Assembly (NCBI GenBank): GCA_026225435.1 | Contig: JAMFST010001278.1 | Span: 1-7,985 of the forward strand | Direction: 5' to 3' | Length of the DNA: 7,985 nucleotides | Origin: Labilithrix luteola | GTDB lineage: Bacteria > Myxococcota_A > Polyangia > Polyangiales > Polyangiaceae | Part shown: piece by piece, positions 1 through 6,649 of the stretch | Layout of the letters: every line of letters starts with the position of its first letter | How positions within the stretch are numbered: the stretch's first letter is position 1 | Translations under genes and position numbers: made by a program | The notes under the pieces: model-generated | Told to the model about the DNA's origin: nothing | The model's database searches: none | The model's input: only the letters and a program-made list of their open reading frames with translations

Positions 1-2
1 CC

Positions 3-182
3 ACCGCCAGCAGCCCGGACGTCGACCTGACCGGCGCCGCCGCCTCGGCCAGCGCCGTCACCAGCGCAACCACCGCGCTCACCGGCAACGGCCTGCTCAC
101 CTTCGGCTACTTCGAGGGGACCGCCAAGGGCGCCAAGACCTACGAAGTCACGGCCTTCTTCCTCCCGGTCGGCGTCAACTGA
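3..182 (+). CDS. 3' end of an unidentified gene (partial, start outside window)
   Basis: This frame is open from the window edge to a TGA at 180-182 and encodes about 59 residues. They begin with an Ala/Ser/Thr-rich stretch and end in a more structured tail containing LLTFGYFEGTAKG and finishing AFFLPVGVN. The codons show the strong G/C third-position bias of the other genes here, and the stop is followed within about 30 bases by a good terminator hairpin, so I take it as a real gene end. I do not recognise the family. The alternating small, polar and aromatic residues would suit a beta-rich exported protein, but that is only an impression. No start, signal or domain can be judged from the fragment. 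Confidence 0.55.
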   Translation, partial: TASSPDVDLTGAAASASAVTSATTALTGNGLLTFGYFEGTAKGAKTYEVTAFFLPVGVN

Positions 183-213
183 GCTTCGCAGCAAACCGCT
201 AGCTTTCGCTCTC

Positions 214-257
214 GGCCTCGCCGGTTCTCACGAACCTGGCGGGGCCTCTTGCTTTTG
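214..257 (+). terminator. Rho-independent terminator after the first gene
   Basis: The left arm GGCCTCGCCGGTTC (214-227) pairs with the right arm GAACCTGGCGGGGCC (232-246) around a 4-base TCAC loop. The stem has about 14 pairs, with one U-G wobble and one bulged base. A T-rich run (TCTTGCTTTTG, 247-257) follows. The position just after the stop at 182 and before the next gene fits termination of the upstream transcript. Confidence 0.72.
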
Positions 258-284
258 TACCGCCCGATCCGCGATCCTGTTCGC

Positions 285-290
285 AGGAGA
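285..290 (+). promoter_or_regulatory. Ribosome binding site of the 87-residue gene
   Basis: AGGAGA lies 8 bases before the ATG at 299. It is one of the clearest Shine-Dalgarno sequences in the window and fixes the start of the short gene that follows. Confidence 0.7.
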
Positions 291-298
291 ACTGCCCG

Positions 299-562
299 AT
301 GCCGCTCATCGAGACCGAGGAAGCTGCCCGTCGTCTGGCTCGCGCCATCGCCAGCGACCTGAGCTTGTACAACGAGGAGAAGATCATCAACGGCATCACC
401 AACGACAACCTGTTCCAGGGGCTGTCGGAGGAGATCGAGGAAGGGCGCGCGCTGTACAAGCGTCGCGTCGCGCCGGAGCTGTACCCGCGCAACTTCTACG
501 ATCGCGCCCTGGTGGACATCCTCATCAAGGCCAAGGGGCACATCAAGTCGAAGATCTGGTGA
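299..562 (+). CDS. Small conserved-looking hypothetical protein (87 aa)
   Basis: This 87-residue soluble protein begins at ATG 299 behind a strong AGGAGA site. It has no signal peptide, membrane span or cysteine. The body looks helical and charged: ARRLARAIASD (about residues 10-20), LYNEEKIINGI (23-33), then EEIEEGRALYKRRV (44-57) and a C-terminal helix with DILIKAKGHIK. Segments with the same ARRLAR...LYNEEK...EEIEEGR pattern occur, as far as I recall, in small uncharacterised deltaproteobacterial proteins, but I know no function. The stop overlaps the start of the pseudouridine synthase gene by four bases (GTGA, 559-562), so the two are probably co-transcribed and translationally coupled. 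A role beside RNA modification or translation is possible but not shown. I considered RNA polymerase omega because of the size and rejected it. Confidence 0.85.
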   Translation: MPLIETEEAARRLARAIASDLSLYNEEKIINGITNDNLFQGLSEEIEEGRALYKRRVAPELYPRNFYDRALVDILIKAKGHIKSKIW

Positions 563-1617
563 GCCGAGCGAACCCGATCCTGCTCGTCGTGCCCGCCGAA
601 GCTGCGGGCGCGCGGCTCGATCGGTTCCTCGTGTCCATGCTGGTGGACCTGCGCCAGCAGCAACCTGGGGCGGATCCCGCTGCGGCGGTTTCGCGGGCCG
701 AGCTGCAGCGCTGGATCGAGCACGGCCGGGTGACGGTCGACGGTCTGCGCAGGAAGCCGGGCGACAAGCTGCGCGAGGGGGCGAAGATCTCGGTCGTCCC
801 CGAGCCGCCGCCGTCGACCACCGCGACCGCCGAGGACGGCGTCGTCTTCCGCGTGATGTACACCGACGATGCGGTCGTCGTGGTGGACAAGCCCTCGGGG
901 CTGGTGGTCCATCCGGCGCGCGGTCACGCCACCGGCACGCTGGTGAACGGCCTGCTGGCGATGGGCGCCTTCGACCGCGAGCTGCCGTCGGAGGAGATGC
1001 GCATCGCCGGCGACGAGGTGCCCGAGGCCTTCGTCCCCGGACGGGAGAGCGAGCTGCACCTGCGCCCCGGGATCGTGCACCGCCTCGACAAGGGGACCAG
1101 CGGCGTGATGGTCGTCGCCCGGACGAGCGCGGCGCGCGAAGCGCTCAAGGAGCAGTTCGCCGCCCACTCGATCGACCGCGAGTACGTCGCCCTGTGCAGC
1201 GGCGAGGTGAAGAGCCGCACCTTCGCCACCATGCACGGCCGCCACCCGACCGACCGGCTGCGCTTCACGTCCAACGTCGTCGGCGGCAAGCGCGCGGTCA
1301 CCTACGTCGAGACGCTCGAGGCCTTCGGTCGCGGCGCGGCGACCCACGTGGTCTGTCGCCTCGAGACCGGTCGCACCCACCAGATCCGCATGCACCTGGC
1401 GGAGAACGCCACCGCGGTGCTGGGCGATCCGCTCTACGGCAAGCCGCCGAAGAACGAGACGGTGCGCCAGGTGGCGACGACGCTGGGGCACCAGGCGCTG
1501 CACGCGCGGCTCCTCGGGTTCGACCATCCGCGCACCGGGGAGCGCGTGCGCTTCGAGGCGCCGCCGCCGGCCGACTTCGAGCTCGCGCTCGAGACGTTGC
1601 GCGCCCTGCCGGGTTGA
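559..1617 (+). CDS. rluD: RluD-type 23S rRNA pseudouridine synthase (RluA family)
   Basis: This 352-residue cytoplasmic enzyme isomerises uridine to pseudouridine in RNA, most likely in 23S rRNA. An N-terminal S4 RNA-binding domain spans about residues 10-80, with ARLDRFL (18-24) and the RVTVDG...PGDKL turn. The catalytic domain follows from about 95, with VVVDKPSGLVVHPA (107-120), the family signature LRPGIVHRLDKGTSG (168-182) holding the presumed catalytic Asp177, ETGRTHQIRMHLA (269-281) and GDPLYG (289-294). The R-PGIVHRLDK form and the S4 domain favour RluD over RluA or RluC. The loop between LVNGLLA and LRPGIVH (about 134-168) is about 25 residues longer than I recall for E. coli RluD, and the S4 domain carries a Gln/Pro/Ala-rich insert (about 31-44). 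The GTG start at 559 is favoured because the S4 domain begins at once and because it overlaps the upstream stop (GTGA). The Shine-Dalgarno is weak, as expected for coupled translation. Exact target uridines cannot be told. Confidence 0.93.
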   Translation: MSRANPILLVVPAEAAGARLDRFLVSMLVDLRQQQPGADPAAAVSRAELQRWIEHGRVTVDGLRRKPGDKLREGAKISVVPEPPPSTTATAEDGVVFRVMYTDDAVVVVDKPSGLVVHPARGHATGTLVNGLLAMGAFDRELPSEEMRIAGDEVPEAFVPGRESELHLRPGIVHRLDKGTSGVMVVARTSAAREALKEQFAAHSIDREYVALCSGEVKSRTFATMHGRHPTDRLRFTSNVVGGKRAVTYVETLEAFGRGAATHVVCRLETGRTHQIRMHLAENATAVLGDPLYGKPPKNETVRQVATTLGHQALHARLLGFDHPRTGERVRFEAPPPADFELALETLRALPG

Positions 1618-1700
1618 AATCGGGGGACCGGCGATCCACCAGCCTGAGGGGGTCGCGATCCAGCGCTGACCGCTACGCCTGAAAATTCTCAGTAGTTACC

Positions 1701-1722
1701 TGGGTGGTCGATCAGCCACTCA
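1701..1722. repeat. Short inverted repeat upstream of the lipoprotein gene
   Basis: TGGGTGG (1701-1707) can pair with CCACTCA (1716-1722) around an 8-base loop, giving seven pairs with one G-T wobble. It sits just upstream of the possible sigma-54-like element and 54 bases before the lipoprotein start. No T-run follows, so it is not an intrinsic terminator. It could be an operator half-site pair or chance. Confidence 0.25.
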
Positions 1723-1740
1723 TGGGGCACTTCCTTGCAT
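1723..1740 (+). promoter_or_regulatory. Possible sigma-54-like promoter of the GH28-like lipoprotein gene
   Basis: TGGGGCACTTCCTTGCAT resembles the sigma-54 consensus TGGCACN5TTGCW. GG at 1725-1726 and GC at 1737-1738 have the canonical 10-base gap. However, GGCAC aligned directly to TTGC is one base short, so the match is imperfect. A start site near 1750 would leave a 26-base leader holding the GGAG site. No good TTGACA/TATAAT pair was found in the same gap. This is inference. Confidence 0.3.
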
Positions 1741-1760
1741 AGGGCGAGGCACACCTACAC

Positions 1761-1764
1761 GGAG
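1761..1764 (+). promoter_or_regulatory. Ribosome binding site of the GH28-like lipoprotein gene
   Basis: GGAG lies 11 bases before the ATG at 1776, slightly farther than ideal. It supports this ATG, which is also the start that gives a correct lipoprotein signal. Confidence 0.5.
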
Positions 1765-1775
1765 CTCCTCGCCCG

Positions 1776-3701
1776 ATGCCTTCTCTCCTCTCGCGCGTCA
1801 GCCGCCGCGCCCTTCCGGTCCTCGCTTTCACCAGCCTCGCCGCTTCCACCACTCTCGTCGTCCTCGCCGCGACGGGTTGCAGCGCGAGCGCCGACAGCGC
1901 GTCCACGGGGAGCGACGAGGCGGTCACCAGCGCCAAGAAGGACGCCGGCAGTGACGCCGGGACGAGCGACGCGGGCGACGCCGGTCTGGCGATGTCCTGC
2001 GACGTGCGCGACTACGGCGCGGTGGGCGACGGCAAGACGGTCGACACCACGTTCATCCAGGCGGCCATCGATGCCTGCGCTCATCACGGCGGCGAGGTTC
2101 ACATCCAGGAAGGCGTATACCTGAGCGGCACCATCGTCCTGAAGGACAACATGACCTTCCACGTCCACGGCGGCGGCACGCTGCGCGGGGTCGTTGTGCA
2201 GGCTACCGGCGACGGCGGGGCGCTGCAGGCGAGCGACGTCGAGGGCGCGTACCCCGATCTGAAGCCGTGGCAGTGGACCAGCAACTCGCAGATCAGCAAC
2301 ACCCAGCGAGCCCTCGTCTTCGCCCAGGGGGCCGACAACCTGCACATCACCGGCACCGGCATCATCGACGGCAATGGCGAGGCCTCCGTCTGGCAGGGGG
2401 ACGCCAGCACCAAGATCGTCGAGACCCTCCGCCCGAGCGCGATGTACCTCCTGCAGAGCGACCACGTCACCGTCGACGGCATCACCCTCGAGAACTCGGC
2501 GATGTGGACGATGGTCAACATGGAGCTCACCAACCTGGCGATCTCCGGCATCACCATCGATTCCCAGACCGGTCGCACGCTCGACGGTATCGACCTCCTC
2601 GACTGTCAGCACGTGACGGTCGACAGCGTGAAGGTCACCTCCGAAGACGACTCGCTGTGCATCAAGAGCGGCCTGCCCATCGGCGTCGACGACGTGAAGA
2701 TCACCAACAGCACGGTGGTGCGCTCCGGCGTGGCCAACGCGCTGAAGATCGGGACCGCCTCCTACGGCCCCATCACCAACGTCACCTTCGACAACATCAC
2801 CATCGGCGGCGCGGGCAAGGCGGCCATGGCGGTCGAGGCCATCGACGGCTCGAACATCAAGAACGTCACCTTCAGCAACGTGACCTTCACCAAGGTGGGG
2901 ACGCCGTTCTTCGTCGTCACCGGTGACCGCGCCGACAAGCCGTCGGCCGATCCGGACCTCGTCGGCTCCATCGACGGCCTCACCTTCGAGAACATCACCG
3001 GCACGAGCTCGACCGGCGGCTGGGGCTCGACGTTCAGCGGGATGGAGGAGGGGGGCAACACCTCGCTCATCAGCAACGTCAGCTTCGACAAGGTGAACGT
3101 GAGCTTCCTCGCCGACCCGACGCTCACCAGCGTGCCGGCCACCCCCATCGAGTACGACTCGACGAAGGCGGCTCGCGCGGTCTACCCCGATCCGGGCACC
3201 CTCTTCGGCGACGTGCCGGCGTGGGGCGTGTACTTCCGCCACGTACGCAACGTGTCCTTCGTCGACACCGCGTTCACCCTCACCGGGAATGACGTCCGCC
3301 CGATGCTGAGCGGCGACGACGCGATCGGCGTGGGCATCCCGGCCTCCACCGTGACGTTCATCGTGCACACCGCGCCGGGCGCCCCGTCGCTCGATCTGTC
3401 CACCGGCGCCCTGGCGATCAGCGGGGCGACCGCCGAGCCGACCTCGGCGTACGCGCTCCTGCCGGCCGACCCGCTCGGCGACTGGGGCCACGTCGGCCCG
3501 GCACTCGCGCTCACCGCGAGCAAGACCGATCCGACGACGTACACCGGCACGGCCGTCATCCCGCAAGGCGCGACGCTGGCCTACAAGGCCATCGTCACCG
3601 AGAACGGCACGACGACGTACGAGCGCTCCTCCGCCGGCAACCGCGCCGCGACCGTCGAGAGCTCGCCGACCTCGACGATCGAGATCACCTGGCAGGACTG
3701 A
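1776..3701 (+). CDS. Secreted lipoprotein: GH28-like beta-helix with CBM20-like C-terminal domain
   Basis: This 641-residue protein is probably an exported, lipid-anchored, glycan-active protein. The N-terminus has Arg residues (7, 10, 11), a hydrophobic core (14-33) and a lipobox-like ATGC with Cys35. A disordered linker rich in Ser, Ala, Gly and Asp follows (36-72). The right-handed beta-helix spans about 75-505. It opens with VRDYGAVGDGKTVDT (77-91), the usual start of GH28 and related helices, and carries repeated coils such as NVTFDNITI and NVTFSNVTF. GH28 landmarks are only partly kept: LDGID (269-273) and EDDSLCIKSG (290-299) remain, but the catalytic-His GHG site reads SGVANALKIGT (317-327) and the RIK site reads AVE (352-354). 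The C-terminal 117 residues (about 525-641) look like a CBM20 starch-binding module. The nearest neighbours are a minus-strand gene 9 bases away (convergent) and rluD 158 bases upstream, so it is probably its own transcript. It could be an inactive binder or a non-pectin GH28-type enzyme; substrate is unknown. Confidence 0.87.
   Translation: MPSLLSRVSRRALPVLAFTSLAASTTLVVLAATGCSASADSASTGSDEAVTSAKKDAGSDAGTSDAGDAGLAMSCDVRDYGAVGDGKTVDTTFIQAAIDACAHHGGEVHIQEGVYLSGTIVLKDNMTFHVHGGGTLRGVVVQATGDGGALQASDVEGAYPDLKPWQWTSNSQISNTQRALVFAQGADNLHITGTGIIDGNGEASVWQGDASTKIVETLRPSAMYLLQSDHVTVDGITLENSAMWTMVNMELTNLAISGITIDSQTGRTLDGIDLLDCQHVTVDSVKVTSEDDSLCIKSGLPIGVDDVKITNSTVVRSGVANALKIGTASYGPITNVTFDNITIGGAGKAAMAVEAIDGSNIKNVTFSNVTFTKVGTPFFVVTGDRADKPSADPDLVGSIDGLTFENITGTSSTGGWGSTFSGMEEGGNTSLISNVSFDKVNVSFLADPTLTSVPATPIEYDSTKAARAVYPDPGTLFGDVPAWGVYFRHVRNVSFVDTAFTLTGNDVRPMLSGDDAIGVGIPASTVTFIVHTAPGAPSLDLSTGALAISGATAEPTSAYALLPADPLGDWGHVGPALALTASKTDPTTYTGTAVIPQGATLAYKAIVTENGTTTYERSSAGNRAATVESSPTSTIEITWQD
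2772..3275 (+). repeat. Beta-helix coil repeats within the GH28-like protein
   Basis: Five copies of an I-x-N-V-[TS]-F-x-[NDK]-[IV] type motif begin at residues 333, 361, 399, 432 and 490 (INVTFDNITI-like, KNVTFSNVTF, DGLTFENITG, SNVSFDKVNV, RNVSFVDTAF). The spacings are about 28, 38, 33 and 58 residues. They are successive coils of the parallel beta-helix and are diverged at DNA level, so this is protein-fold periodicity and not a DNA tandem repeat. Confidence 0.6.
3348..3698 (+). other. CBM20-like starch-binding domain (C-terminal domain of the lipoprotein)
   Basis: Residues 525-641 follow the CBM20 order: an opening strand TVTFIVHTAP, then ADPLGDWGHVGPALALT (564-580; compare LG-W and P-A-L in CBM20), TTYTGTAVIPQGATLAYKAI (587-606; compare the family's W-x-G-x-v-x-lPaG-x-xeYK), NGTTTYE (610-616; family NG-x-v-x-WE), GNRAATV (621-627; family NR-x-x-TV) and a final ITWQD. 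Trp570 matches the first sugar-stacking Trp. The second family Trp is replaced by Tyr615, which could still stack. Binding to alpha-glucan is expected for the family but is inferred here. Confidence 0.6.
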
Positions 3702-3710
3702 CCGCTCTCT

Positions 3711-4178
3711 TCAGCGAGCCGGCGCGGTCCAGCAGCCGAAGGCCTCCGCCTGGGAGATGTCCTCGACCATGAGGCAGGTGTAGTCGGCGCGGCACTGCGT
3801 GGCGCTGGTGCAGGTGGTCATGCAGCGCGCGAGCTGGCCGAGGTCGTACGGCGAGACGCCGCAGAAGGAGCTGCCGGGGCAGTCGCTGTCGGCCTGGCAG
3901 GTCTCGGTGCAGTAGCCGAAGGGGAAGGGGATGCCGGAGTGGATCTCCAGGCAGGTGAGGCGCGAGCTGGTGTCCGTCCACTGGCAGTCGCTGTCCTCGG
4001 TGCAGGCGCTGCCGATGGCCTGCTCGCCCGTGCTCGAGGGCTGCACCGCGGCGTCGGTCGTGTACGTGTTCACCGTGTCGACCTGGTCGACGAGGCCGCC
4101 GCAGGCGCTGGCTCCGAGGAGCGCGCCAGGGAGCAGGCAACCGACCACACTCACGAGGCGCACACCGGAACGGATCAC
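3711..4178 (-). CDS. Cys-rich lipoprotein, DSDC type (155 aa)
   Basis: This is a small exported lipoprotein of unknown function. The GTG start at 4178 is supported by AAGGAG five bases upstream and by the GTGA overlap with the flippase-like gene's stop. The start gives an Arg-containing N-terminus, a hydrophobic core (about 8-24) and a lipobox-like ASAC with Cys26. A Thr/Ser/Ala linker runs to about residue 55. The mature part then has twelve further cysteines (59, 65, 76, 90, 94, 100, 106, 119, 123, 129, 135, 149), an even number that suits disulfide bonding in the periplasm or at the cell surface. CTEDSDC (59-65) and CQADSDC (94-100) mark two Cys-knot-like units, and CTSATQC (123-129) may be a third, worn one. 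Such DSDC proteins are common in myxobacteria, generally uncharacterised. It ends 9 bases from the convergent GH28-like gene. Confidence 0.82.
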   Translation of the reverse strand: MIRSGVRLVSVVGCLLPGALLGASACGGLVDQVDTVNTYTTDAAVQPSSTGEQAIGSACTEDSDCQWTDTSSRLTCLEIHSGIPFPFGYCTETCQADSDCPGSSFCGVSPYDLGQLARCMTTCTSATQCRADYTCLMVEDISQAEAFGCWTAPAR

Positions 4179-5242
4179 GCGATCTCCTTGGCTCCCTCGG
4201 ACTCGAGCGCCGCCTTTGCCTCGGCTGCGTACGGAGCGGCCGGGTCGACAGCTGCGTCCGTGGTGCTCGCAGCATCCGCTGACTCGCCGCCGGTGGCCAG
4301 CAATCCGGGGTAGCGAAGACGCAAAAGCGACAGCGCGACGAAGCCGACGAGCACAGCGAACCAGAGCGTGGCCAGGCGCACGAGGATCATCGCCGCGGTG
4401 CTGACGCCACGCGGCACGCCGCCGGCGTGGATCATCTGCTGCTCGAGCGCCCCCTCGGTGAAGCCGAGGCCGCCGGGGACGGGGATGAGCGCGCCGATGA
4501 GGGTGCTCGTGGCGTAGAAGAAGGCGCACAGCTCGACGCTGGTGCTCTGCCCGAAGCCGCGGAGGATGACCCACAGCGAGAGGCACTCGAGCGACCAGGA
4601 GACCAGCGCCAGCAAGGTGGGGAAGAGCAGGTTCCGCGGATGGAGCAGGAGCGCGAGGCTGTCGTACGCCGCGTGCAGCTTCGGCGCGATGCGACCGACG
4701 GGGCCGGGGAGCCGCTCCATCATCCCGAGGATCTTCATCGAGAGCGTGCGCGAGCCGACGACCACGAGGAGCAGCGCCACCAGCACCGCGCCGACCCCTG
4801 CCCAGAGGAGACCTCCGGCGAAGCCGAGCGAGCCGGCGACGATGAGGACGATGATGCCGATCAGGTCCGTGACGCGCTCGGCGATGACGATGGGGCCGGT
4901 GCGGGCGATGGGCACCTTGTGCGTCGCCGCGAGCACGTACGACTTGAACACCTCGCCCACCTTGCCGGGCGAGACCGTGAGGACGAAGCCCGAGAGGAAG
5001 ACGAGGAAGCTCTCGTACTTGGGGACGCCGCGGATCTCGAGGCGCGACAGGTAGAACTCCCACTTCACGAAGCGAAAGAGGTAGTTGCCGAAGGCGAGCG
5101 CGCAGGCGGCGGCGAAGGTCAGCCAGCGGTAGCTGTCGAGCGCGCTCTGGATGGACCCGAGGCCGCGCCACACGGCGAAGACGCCGTACAAAAGGACGAA
5201 GGCGAGGACGACGGCGAGGAGGCCGCGGACGTTGAGCTTCAC
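4175..5242 (-). CDS. UPF0104/LPG-synthase-TM family membrane protein (YbhN/AglD-like, flippase-like)
   Basis: This 355-residue integral inner-membrane protein belongs to the family that includes the N-terminal flippase part of MprF, YbhN and archaeal AglD. Members are linked to moving or modifying lipid-linked molecules. Family marks are NYLFRFVKWEFYL (53-65), SPGKVGEVFKSYVL (91-104) and the late IPVPGGLGFTEG (253-264). About seven to nine hydrophobic segments are visible, roughly 8-24, 40-56, 78-92, 118-137, 142-163, 207-227, 238-253, 282-304. A cytosolic-looking Ala/Asp/Glu tail (about 315-355) has no motif I recognise. There is no C-terminal lysyl-transferase domain, so it is not a full MprF. 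The GTG at 5242 overlaps the upstream stop (GTGA, 5239-5242), and its own stop overlaps the lipoprotein start, so it sits between two coupled neighbours. A transported substrate cannot be named; the neighbours suggest envelope work. Confidence 0.88.
   Translation of the reverse strand: MKLNVRGLLAVVLAFVLLYGVFAVWRGLGSIQSALDSYRWLTFAAACALAFGNYLFRFVKWEFYLSRLEIRGVPKYESFLVFLSGFVLTVSPGKVGEVFKSYVLAATHKVPIARTGPIVIAERVTDLIGIIVLIVAGSLGFAGGLLWAGVGAVLVALLLVVVGSRTLSMKILGMMERLPGPVGRIAPKLHAAYDSLALLLHPRNLLFPTLLALVSWSLECLSLWVILRGFGQSTSVELCAFFYATSTLIGALIPVPGGLGFTEGALEQQMIHAGGVPRGVSTAAMILVRLATLWFAVLVGFVALSLLRLRYPGLLATGGESADAASTTDAAVDPAAPYAAEAKAALESEGAKEIA
4184..4189 (-). promoter_or_regulatory. Ribosome binding site of the Cys-rich lipoprotein gene
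   Basis: On the minus strand AAGGAG lies 5 bases before the GTG at 4178. It falls inside the end of the flippase-like coding region and decides the lipoprotein start, since the frame is open for 331 codons farther upstream. Confidence 0.75.
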
Positions 5243-5457
5243 GGTTGACCGTCTGTCTGGCGCGCCTTGCGGGCGGCAGCCTGTGACCTGGTTAGCGGGA
5301 GCTTGCCGGTTCGGGCGAGCACGTAGAGGAGAGTGATCACGACCGCGAAGGCCGCGATGGCGAGGAAGGCCCAGCTCGGAGCCTCCCATTTCCCGCGGGC
5401 GAGGCCTGGATCCGGCCGGTGGACGATCTCTCCAGTTTGCGGGCCGGGAGGCTGCAT
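5239..5457 (-). CDS. Small single-span membrane protein (72 aa), hypothetical
   Basis: The ATG at 5457 gives 72 residues: a Pro-rich polar N-terminus (1-26), one clear membrane span (about 27-48, [20 protein letters not shown] core) and a basic C-terminus with [10 protein letters not shown]. By the positive-inside rule the basic tail should be cytosolic and the N-terminus outside. The frame is open upstream, but a longer start would overlap the divergent MoxR gene. No strong Shine-Dalgarno is seen. It is the first gene of a three-gene minus-strand unit and overlaps the flippase-like gene by GTGA, which suggests it is made in step with that protein and may be its small partner. I do not recognise a family. 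Confidence 0.72.
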   Translation of the reverse strand: MQPPGPQTGEIVHRPDPGLARGKWEAPSWAFLAIAAFAVVITLLYVLARTGKLPLTRSQAAARKARQTDGQP

Positions 5458-5488
5458 GGGGCGCGGCTCGAGTAGCACGGCCGGGCCG

Positions 5489-5498
5489 GTGCCGGCAC
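5489..5498. repeat. 10-base palindrome in the divergent promoter region
   Basis: GTGCCGGCAC is a perfect palindrome within the 83-base gap between the divergent minus-strand membrane gene and the MoxR gene. A regulator bound here could control both, but in GC-rich DNA such a palindrome can be chance. Confidence 0.2.
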
Positions 5499-5526
5499 AT
5501 CCTCGCCAACGCAGCCTCCGCTCGGC

Positions 5527-5532
5527 TAGCGT
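5527..5532 (+). promoter_or_regulatory. Candidate -10 element for a near-leaderless MoxR transcript
   Basis: TAGCGT matches the TANNNT form of a -10 box. It ends 8 bases before the GTG at 5541, so the transcript could start within a few bases of the first codon. No Shine-Dalgarno is visible upstream of that GTG, which fits leaderless initiation. No TTGACA-like -35 box is seen at the usual distance. The idea depends on the start choice, because an in-frame ATG at 5586 is also possible. Confidence 0.3.
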
Positions 5533-5540
5533 GCGTCCCC

Positions 5541-6629
<1,089 letters not shown>

Positions 6630-6649
6630 ATGAGCGACACTGAGCGGTG

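Noticed and set aside
299..562. RNA polymerase omega subunit (rpoZ)
   Set aside because: Size fits, but the N-terminal omega sequence pattern (AR-T-ED...N-RFELV...RA-Q) is absent.
496..1527. 343-codon open frame on the minus strand, antisense to rluD
   Set aside because: Composition is Arg/His/Ala-rich without motifs, while the plus strand carries an unmistakable pseudouridine synthase.
1194..1682. 162-codon plus-strand frame inside and past rluD
   Set aside because: It is an Arg/Pro/Ala-rich out-of-frame reading of the catalytic domain, with no independent evidence.
1735..1763. Sigma-70 promoter using TTGCAT as -35 box
   Set aside because: At the usual spacing the -10 region reads CACGGA, which is not a -10 box.
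1755..3566. 603-codon open frame on the minus strand, antisense to the beta-helix gene
   Set aside because: It is rich in His, Arg, Asp and Val with no domain, and is the typical shadow of GC-rich coding DNA. The repeat-like look comes from the beta-helix coils on the other strand.
4179..5171. Upstream extension of the Cys-rich lipoprotein frame to 486 residues
   Set aside because: The extension is an Arg/Pro/His-rich shadow of the flippase-like gene. A strong ribosome site, a lipoprotein signal and the GTGA overlap all place the start at 4178.
4427..5248. 273-codon acidic frame on the plus strand opposite the flippase-like gene
   Set aside because: A Glu/Asp-rich sequence is what the antisense of a hydrophobic membrane protein gives; it has no ribosome site or domain.
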